Positions 4,361-8,432 of a stretch of DNA of 8,432 nt are shown here, in pieces (within the stretch, counting starts at the first letter, position 1; every line of letters begins with the position of its first letter). The position numbers were made by a program, and so were the translations under genes. A model generated the notes under the pieces. The model had not been told where the DNA came from. It did not search any database and saw nothing but the letters and a program-made list of their open reading frames with translations. This stretch comes from Holdemanella sp. (GTDB lineage: Bacteria; Bacillota_I; Bacilli_A; Erysipelotrichales; Erysipelotrichaceae). The DNA lies in contig JABUSD010000164.1 in NCBI GenBank assembly GCA_021442845.1, positions 1 through 8,432 on the forward strand, in the 5' to 3' direction.

Positions 4361-6489
4361 TGGAAGTTCTAAAAGCTAGACTTGACTATATTGTATTTGA
4401 AAATAAGCAGAGCCACTATGTTGTTGGCTCTTTTTCAGCGTTGGATACCTATCTGCATTTTACCGGTGCTGGAAATATGAATGATGCCAAGGAGGATATG
4501 GAATATGAACTGGAAGGGGAATTTGTAACCCATCCAAAATTTGGACAGCAGTTCAAGATTATCAGTGCAAGATTCATTCTTCCTACCAGTGAAAAACAGA
4601 TTATCCGCTTTTTAACAGGGGATACATTTCCTACCATTGGAAAAAAGACGGCAACCCAGATTTATGAAGCTTTGGGGGATGACTGCTTAGAAGCAATCGC
4701 AAAGGATAGCTCGATTCTTTATCAGATTCCAGGTCTAAACCAGAAAAAGATAGATATCATTCAAGATGGAATTCAGGAATATTCCGGATTCAATGAAGTC
4801 TATGTCAAACTTTTGAAGATGGGATTAAGTGATAATAAGATTACTTTATTGCAGAATCAATATGAAGATGTTATGGAAGTGATTGAAAAGAACTGTTACC
4901 AGCCCTATTATGAAATCTATGGATTTGGATATGCATCCGCCAATAAGCTAGCGGATGGATTTGGTATCGATCCTATGGATGATAGACGAATGGATGCCTT
5001 TATCTATGAAGAATGCCGAAAGATTTCGATGGATACAGGCAATACTTATCTGACATGGGCTACACTTATAGAAAATATCTATGGCTTATCTATCCAGCAG
5101 ATTCAGGATTGCATTACCCGTTTAAACAATCAATCCTATCTCTTTGTAGAAAATGACAGGATTTATCCCTTTGGCCTTTATGATGATGAAATTGTCATTG
5201 CCAAGGAATTGAACAATCATATCTATGAAGTAGACCAGATGGATTCAGATCTGCTTATGGAAAGCATAAAAGAAGTGGAATTTACGTATAATATTGAATA
5301 TGACATCAAACAGAAAGAAGCCATTTCCGCTTTCTTTAATACCTCTTTGAGCATTATCAATGGCGGACCAGGAACGGGAAAGACAACGATTGTCAAAGGC
5401 ATCCTGCATATCATTAAACATATACTTCCTGAATGTAGAGTGCAGCTATGTGCCCCTACGGGAAGAGCCAGCAAGCGTTTAGCCCAGTTATCCGATTGCG
5501 ATTCCAGAACGATTCACTCGCTTTTGTTGTGGAATCTGGATGACAACAGCTTTGGCAAAGGCAAAGAGGATCCCCTTGAAATCGATGTGCTGATTGTCGA
5601 TGAATTCAGCATGGTCGATACCCATCTGTTTGCCCAGCTGTTAAAGGCAACCCCACCGAACTGTCGCATTCTCTTGATTGGGGATGAAGACCAGCTGGAA
5701 AGTGTAGGGCCAGGCAAAGTGTTTGAAGATATTATTGAATCACAGATATGCCCGGTTGTACATCTGGAGAAGATTTTCAGACAGGCAAATGGCTCTGGCA
5801 TTGTCTCACTTGCCCAGAATATCCGTATGGAACAACCATGTGAATTTGATGATGGGGTAACTTTTTTAGAAAGGCAATCCCAGGAGATTCTATCAACGAT
5901 TGAATCATTGGCAAGAAATTATGATATAGAAGATATGCAGATTCTTGCACCTATGCATAAAGGTCTGACAGGTATCCATGCGATTAATGGAATGATGCAG
6001 GAGCTGTTCAATCCACCATCGCGAAAAAAGAAACAGTTAAAGATTGGAAATACAATATTCAGAGAACATGATAAAGTCATGCTGCTGAAGAATATGCCGG
6101 ATGATGATGTCTATAATGGGGATATCGGGATGATTTCTGCTATTTCAAAGGAAGATGGAAACGATGTCATTGAAGTGGATTTTGGTGATCGTTATGTTTA
6201 TTTTCAAACGGATTTCCTATATTATCTAACGCATGCGTACTGCATCAGTGTGCATAAATCACAGGGAAGCGAATACAATACCGTCTTTATGATTGTGGAT
6301 GCAGGCGCTACCTATATGTTAGAGAAAAGATTATTGTATACCGGTATATCCCGTGCTAAAAAAGAGCTATATATCATTGGGAATAAACCATTGTTTGAAA
6401 AACAGGTAAAATTGAAACAGAAGCGTATACGCCAGACAACATTAAAGAATCGTATAGAAGAATATAAAGGAGGCATCTATTATGATTAA
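4360..6489 (+). CDS. recD2: RecD2-type 5'-3' DNA helicase
   Basis: This is a superfamily 1B helicase that unwinds DNA with 5'-3' polarity. RecD2 works without RecBC and is linked to repair and replication-fork processing. The N-terminal OB-like region is about 1-75. Helix-hairpin-helix segments lie near 85-140 ('FPTIGKKTA', 'IPGLNQKK') and 185-205 ('YGFGYASANKLA'). The motor domains carry Walker A 'GGPGTGKTT' 335-343, Walker B 'LIVDEFSMVD' 411-420, 'GDEDQLESVGPG' 441-452, 'EKIFRQ' 470-475, 'SVHKSQGSEY' 630-639 and 'LLYTGISRAKK' 658-668. At 709 residues it is a little short for the family. The start overlaps mnmA by one base, with AAGGAG 8 bases upstream, and the end overlaps the deformylase-like gene by 8 bases. 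mnmA next to recD2 and near alaS is known from Bacilli. Confidence 0.95.
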   Translation: MEVLKARLDYIVFENKQSHYVVGSFSALDTYLHFTGAGNMNDAKEDMEYELEGEFVTHPKFGQQFKIISARFILPTSEKQIIRFLTGDTFPTIGKKTATQIYEALGDDCLEAIAKDSSILYQIPGLNQKKIDIIQDGIQEYSGFNEVYVKLLKMGLSDNKITLLQNQYEDVMEVIEKNCYQPYYEIYGFGYASANKLADGFGIDPMDDRRMDAFIYEECRKISMDTGNTYLTWATLIENIYGLSIQQIQDCITRLNNQSYLFVENDRIYPFGLYDDEIVIAKELNNHIYEVDQMDSDLLMESIKEVEFTYNIEYDIKQKEAISAFFNTSLSIINGGPGTGKTTIVKGILHIIKHILPECRVQLCAPTGRASKRLAQLSDCDSRTIHSLLLWNLDDNSFGKGKEDPLEIDVLIVDEFSMVDTHLFAQLLKATPPNCRILLIGDEDQLESVGPGKVFEDIIESQICPVVHLEKIFRQANGSGIVSLAQNIRMEQPCEFDDGVTFLERQSQEILSTIESLARNYDIEDMQILAPMHKGLTGIHAINGMMQELFNPPSRKKKQLKIGNTIFREHDKVMLLKNMPDDDVYNGDIGMISAISKEDGNDVIEVDFGDRYVYFQTDFLYYLTHAYCISVHKSQGSEYNTVFMIVDAGATYMLEKRLLYTGISRAKKELYIIGNKPLFEKQVKLKQKRIRQTTLKNRIEEYKGGIYYD

Positions 6490-6892
6490 ATCAATTGTAC
6501 ATGATGAAACATTTCTATCCATTCCATCTACAGACTGCACAAAGATGGATGTGAATATTATCAAGGATTTGCAGGATACATTAAAAGCGCATGAAAAGGA
6601 ATGTGTAGGCATGGCAGCCAATATGATTGGCTATTCCAAACGAATGATCATCGTTCAGTTTGGTATGGTACCCATTGTCATGATCAATCCTGTCATCACA
6701 AGTAAAAAAGATGCCTATATGACAAAGGAAGGATGTTTATCCCTGGAAGGGGAAAGACAGACAAAGCGATTTAAAAAGATCACTGTGGAATATATGGATG
6801 TCAACTTTAAAAAGGTGAAACAGAAATATACGGGATTCATTGCCCAGATCATTCAGCATGAAGTCGATCATTGTGATGGAATTTTAATCTAA
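6482..6892 (+). CDS. def: Peptide deformylase family protein with variant motif I
   Basis: The family removes the N-formyl group from new proteins using a metal held by one Cys and two His. Motif II 'EGCLSLEG' (Cys85) and motif III 'QHEVDHCDG' (His126, Glu127, His130) are intact. Motif I, normally G-x-G-x-A-A-x-Q, reads 'VGMAANMIG' at 42-50: the Gln that positions the substrate is Met and the preceding residue is Asn. At 136 residues it is short compared with usual deformylases (about 150-200). From memory, similar 'GMAANMIG' proteins occur in other Firmicutes as a distinct group. Activity on formyl-Met peptides is therefore not certain. AAAGGAGG (6466-6473) lies 8 bases before the ATG inside the end of recD2. 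No terminator follows before the alaS promoter. Confidence 0.88.
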   Translation: MIKSIVHDETFLSIPSTDCTKMDVNIIKDLQDTLKAHEKECVGMAANMIGYSKRMIIVQFGMVPIVMINPVITSKKDAYMTKEGCLSLEGERQTKRFKKITVEYMDVNFKKVKQKYTGFIAQIIQHEVDHCDGILI

Positions 6893-6896
6893 TCCG

Positions 6897-6925
6897 TTGA
6901 ATTTTAAATATGAACATGATACTAT
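6897..6925 (+). promoter_or_regulatory. Promoter of the alaS T-box transcript
   Basis: TTGAAT (6897-6902), a 17-bp spacer and TACTAT (6920-6925). It starts four bases after the stop of the deformylase-like gene and places the RNA start near 6932, just before Stem I of the T-box. Confidence 0.6.
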
Positions 6926-6931
6926 TACACT

Positions 6932-7138
6932 AGTTTGACAGTGAAGAAGATAAGTACTGTAAGAATGGGGAATCAAGAGATAAAGTGGCAGGTGTAAACT
7001 TTACAAGATTCTTATAGGAAGCTACTTTGGAGTTAAAACCGTAGTTCGGCGATAACGGATAATTAAGGGCACTCATAAAATGAGTGAACTAGGATGGTAC
7101 CGCGATTTTTTCGTTCCTAGAGATAGGAACGTTTTTTT
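6932..7138 (+). promoter_or_regulatory. T-box leader of alaS (Ala specifier GCU)
   Basis: This RNA switch senses uncharged tRNA-Ala and lets alaS be transcribed when charging is low. Stem I spans about 6934-7037: TTTGAC with GTTAAA at its base, and CTGTAAGAAT (6957-6966) with ATTCTTATAG (7008-7017) above the specifier loop. The specifier is GCT at 7021-7023 followed by A, matching alanine. A stem II region (CCGT/ACGG) is at about 7039-7058. Stem III is CACTCAT-AAA-ATGAGTG at 7070-7086. The T-box sequence AGGATGGTACCGCG is at 7091-7104. The antiterminator pairs CTAGGA (7089-7094) with TCCTAG (7115-7120), excluding the terminator. Confidence 0.95.
7112..7138 (+). terminator. Regulated terminator of the alaS T-box
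   Basis: An 8-bp perfect stem CGTTCCTA / TAGGAACG with loop GAGA is followed by seven T residues (7132-7138). Its left arm is shared with the antiterminator. It may also catch transcripts reading through from the mnmA-recD2-def operon. Confidence 0.93.
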
Positions 7139-7154
7139 ATTGGAGGAAAAGGAT

Positions 7155-8432
7155 ATGAAACAATTAACGGGAAATCAGGTTCGTCAGATGTTTCTGGATT
7201 ACTTTGAAGGAAAAGGACATATGATTGAACCAGGAGCTAGCTTAGTTCCACACAATGACCCAACATTATTATGGATTAATGCAGGGGTTGCTGCTTTAAA
7301 GAAGTATTTTGATGGAAGTGAAAAGCCACGCTGTAATCGTATTGCCAATGCCCAGAAGAGCATTCGTACAAACGATATTGAAAATGTTGGAAAGACAGCA
7401 CGTCACCACACATTCTTTGAAATGTTAGGGAATTTCTCAATTGGAGATTATTTCAAGGACGAAGCCATTCCATTCGCATGGGAATTCTTGACAAGTGAAG
7501 AATGGATGGGAATTGATAAGGAAAAACTATATATCACAGTCTATAAAGATGACGAACAGGCTTATAAGATCTGGACAGAGGTATGTAAAGTAGATCCATC
7601 GCATTTATTGAAGACAGAAGGAAACTTCTGGGAAATCGGAAAAGGACCTGGTGGGCCAGATAGTGAAATCTTCTTTGATAGAGGGGAAAAATATGACCCT
7701 GAACACTTAGGGGAAAGAGCCTTCTTTGAAGAGCTGGAAAACGATCGTTATATCGAAGTATGGAATGTTGTATTCTCACAATATGACTGTGATCCAGAAT
7801 TAGATCGTAAGGATTATAAGGAATTGCCACAGAAGAACATCGATACAGGAATGGGTCTGGAAAGACTTGTTGCCCTGATTCAGGATGGCGAAACAAACTT
7901 TGATACAGACTTGTTCTTGCCAATCATTCGCGCTACGGAAAAACTGGCAAAACATCCATATGAAGGTGAATATAAAATGGCATATAGAGTCATTGCTGAC
8001 CACATCCGTACGGTTACCTTTGCCTTAAGCGATGGAGCGAACTTCTCAAATTCAGGAAGAGGTTATGTATTGCGTCGTGTATTACGCCGTGCCGCTCGTT
8101 TTGGATTGAAACTAGGACTGGATGAACCATTCCTTTATAAGCTGGTTCCAGTTGTTGCGGATAATATGATTGATTTCTATCCATATCTGCAGGAACATGT
8201 TGCCTTCAACCAGAAACTAATCAAGATTGAAGAAGAAACATTTAGAAAAACATTAAAGAATGGACAGGCATTACTAGATGAAGAAATGGCAAAAGCAGTT
8301 GACAATAAGTTAAGCGGTGCTGTTGTCTTCAAACTATATGATACATATGGATTCCCATTTGAATTGACACAGGAAATCGCTGAAGAAGCGGGATTGTCTG
8401 TATCAAGAGAAGAATTTGATATTGAAATGAAT
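7155..8432 (+). CDS. alaS: Alanyl-tRNA synthetase, N-terminal part (runs off the window)
   Basis: It is a class II synthetase that attaches alanine to tRNA-Ala. The first 426 codons are present with no stop, covering the aminoacylation domain and the start of the tRNA-recognition domain. '[20 protein letters not shown]' at 71-90 and '[11 protein letters not shown]' at 91-101 form the motif 2 region. '[15 protein letters not shown]' is at 163-177, '[11 protein letters not shown]' at 228-238 is motif 3, and '[14 protein letters not shown]' at 281-294 and '[13 protein letters not shown]' at 301-313 follow. The editing domain (HxxxH) and the C-terminal domain lie beyond the edge. GGAGG (7142-7146) is 8 bases before the ATG, directly after the T-box terminator, so expression depends on the switch. 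Confidence 0.97.
   Translation, partial: MKQLTGNQVRQMFLDYFEGKGHMIEPGASLVPHNDPTLLWINAGVAALKKYFDGSEKPRCNRIANAQKSIRTNDIENVGKTARHHTFFEMLGNFSIGDYFKDEAIPFAWEFLTSEEWMGIDKEKLYITVYKDDEQAYKIWTEVCKVDPSHLLKTEGNFWEIGKGPGGPDSEIFFDRGEKYDPEHLGERAFFEELENDRYIEVWNVVFSQYDCDPELDRKDYKELPQKNIDTGMGLERLVALIQDGETNFDTDLFLPIIRATEKLAKHPYEGEYKMAYRVIADHIRTVTFALSDGANFSNSGRGYVLRRVLRRAARFGLKLGLDEPFLYKLVPVVADNMIDFYPYLQEHVAFNQKLIKIEEETFRKTLKNGQALLDEEMAKAVDNKLSGAVVFKLYDTYGFPFELTQEIAEEAGLSVSREEFDIEMN

Noticed and set aside
3216..5801. Alternative frames inside mnmA and recD2 on both strands
   Set aside because: All overlap well-supported genes with intact motifs and have no starts with ribosome sites.
7534..8003. Minus-strand open frames inside alaS
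   Set aside because: They are antisense shadows of a strongly conserved alaS reading frame, without ribosome sites.

Overview
The window looks like chromosome of a low-GC Gram-positive (Firmicutes). The evidence is AT-rich DNA, strong AGGAGG-type ribosome sites about 8 bases from starts, a T-box leader on an alanyl-tRNA synthetase gene, and the gene order mnmA - recD2 - (deformylase) - alaS, known from Bacilli-type genomes. A gut Erysipelotrichia-like organism is my best guess, but it is inference only.

Layout. (A) 1-406, minus strand: two translationally coupled accessory genes, one running off the edge and one a 107-residue protein that looks like a stand-alone HIRAN domain. (B) 407-955: a long intergenic region with two perfect 13-bp palindromes, a related half site, possible RNA structure and the recombinase promoter. 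(C) 956-2257: a serine site-specific recombinase whose arginine codons (AGG/AGA) are unlike those of the core genes, suggesting horizontal acquisition. (D) 2258-3020: gene-poor DNA with a compact minus-strand unit (promoter, two hairpins, terminator) that looks like a small RNA, several terminators and two degenerate or doubtful open frames. (E) 3021-3107: tRNA-Leu(CAA), minus strand. (F) 3206-6892: overlapping genes mnmA, recD2 and a deformylase-like gene. (G) 6897-8432: promoter, Ala-specific T-box and the first 426 codons of alaS.

The right half is housekeeping: tRNA thiolation, DNA repair helicase, a deformylase-family protein and tRNA-Ala charging. The left half (1 to about 3010) is accessory. 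The recombinase is flanked by an inverted, identically spaced motif (TTGGCGG-N10-GAGGTGCA) at 637-661 and 2353-2377. That pair, together with the minus-strand RNA unit that contains its right copy, is the most unusual thing I see. I do not see a complete, clearly new multi-gene system. The candidates are a solo recombinase with possible inverted sites, the small RNA unit, and the HIRAN-like gene pair that continues beyond the left edge.
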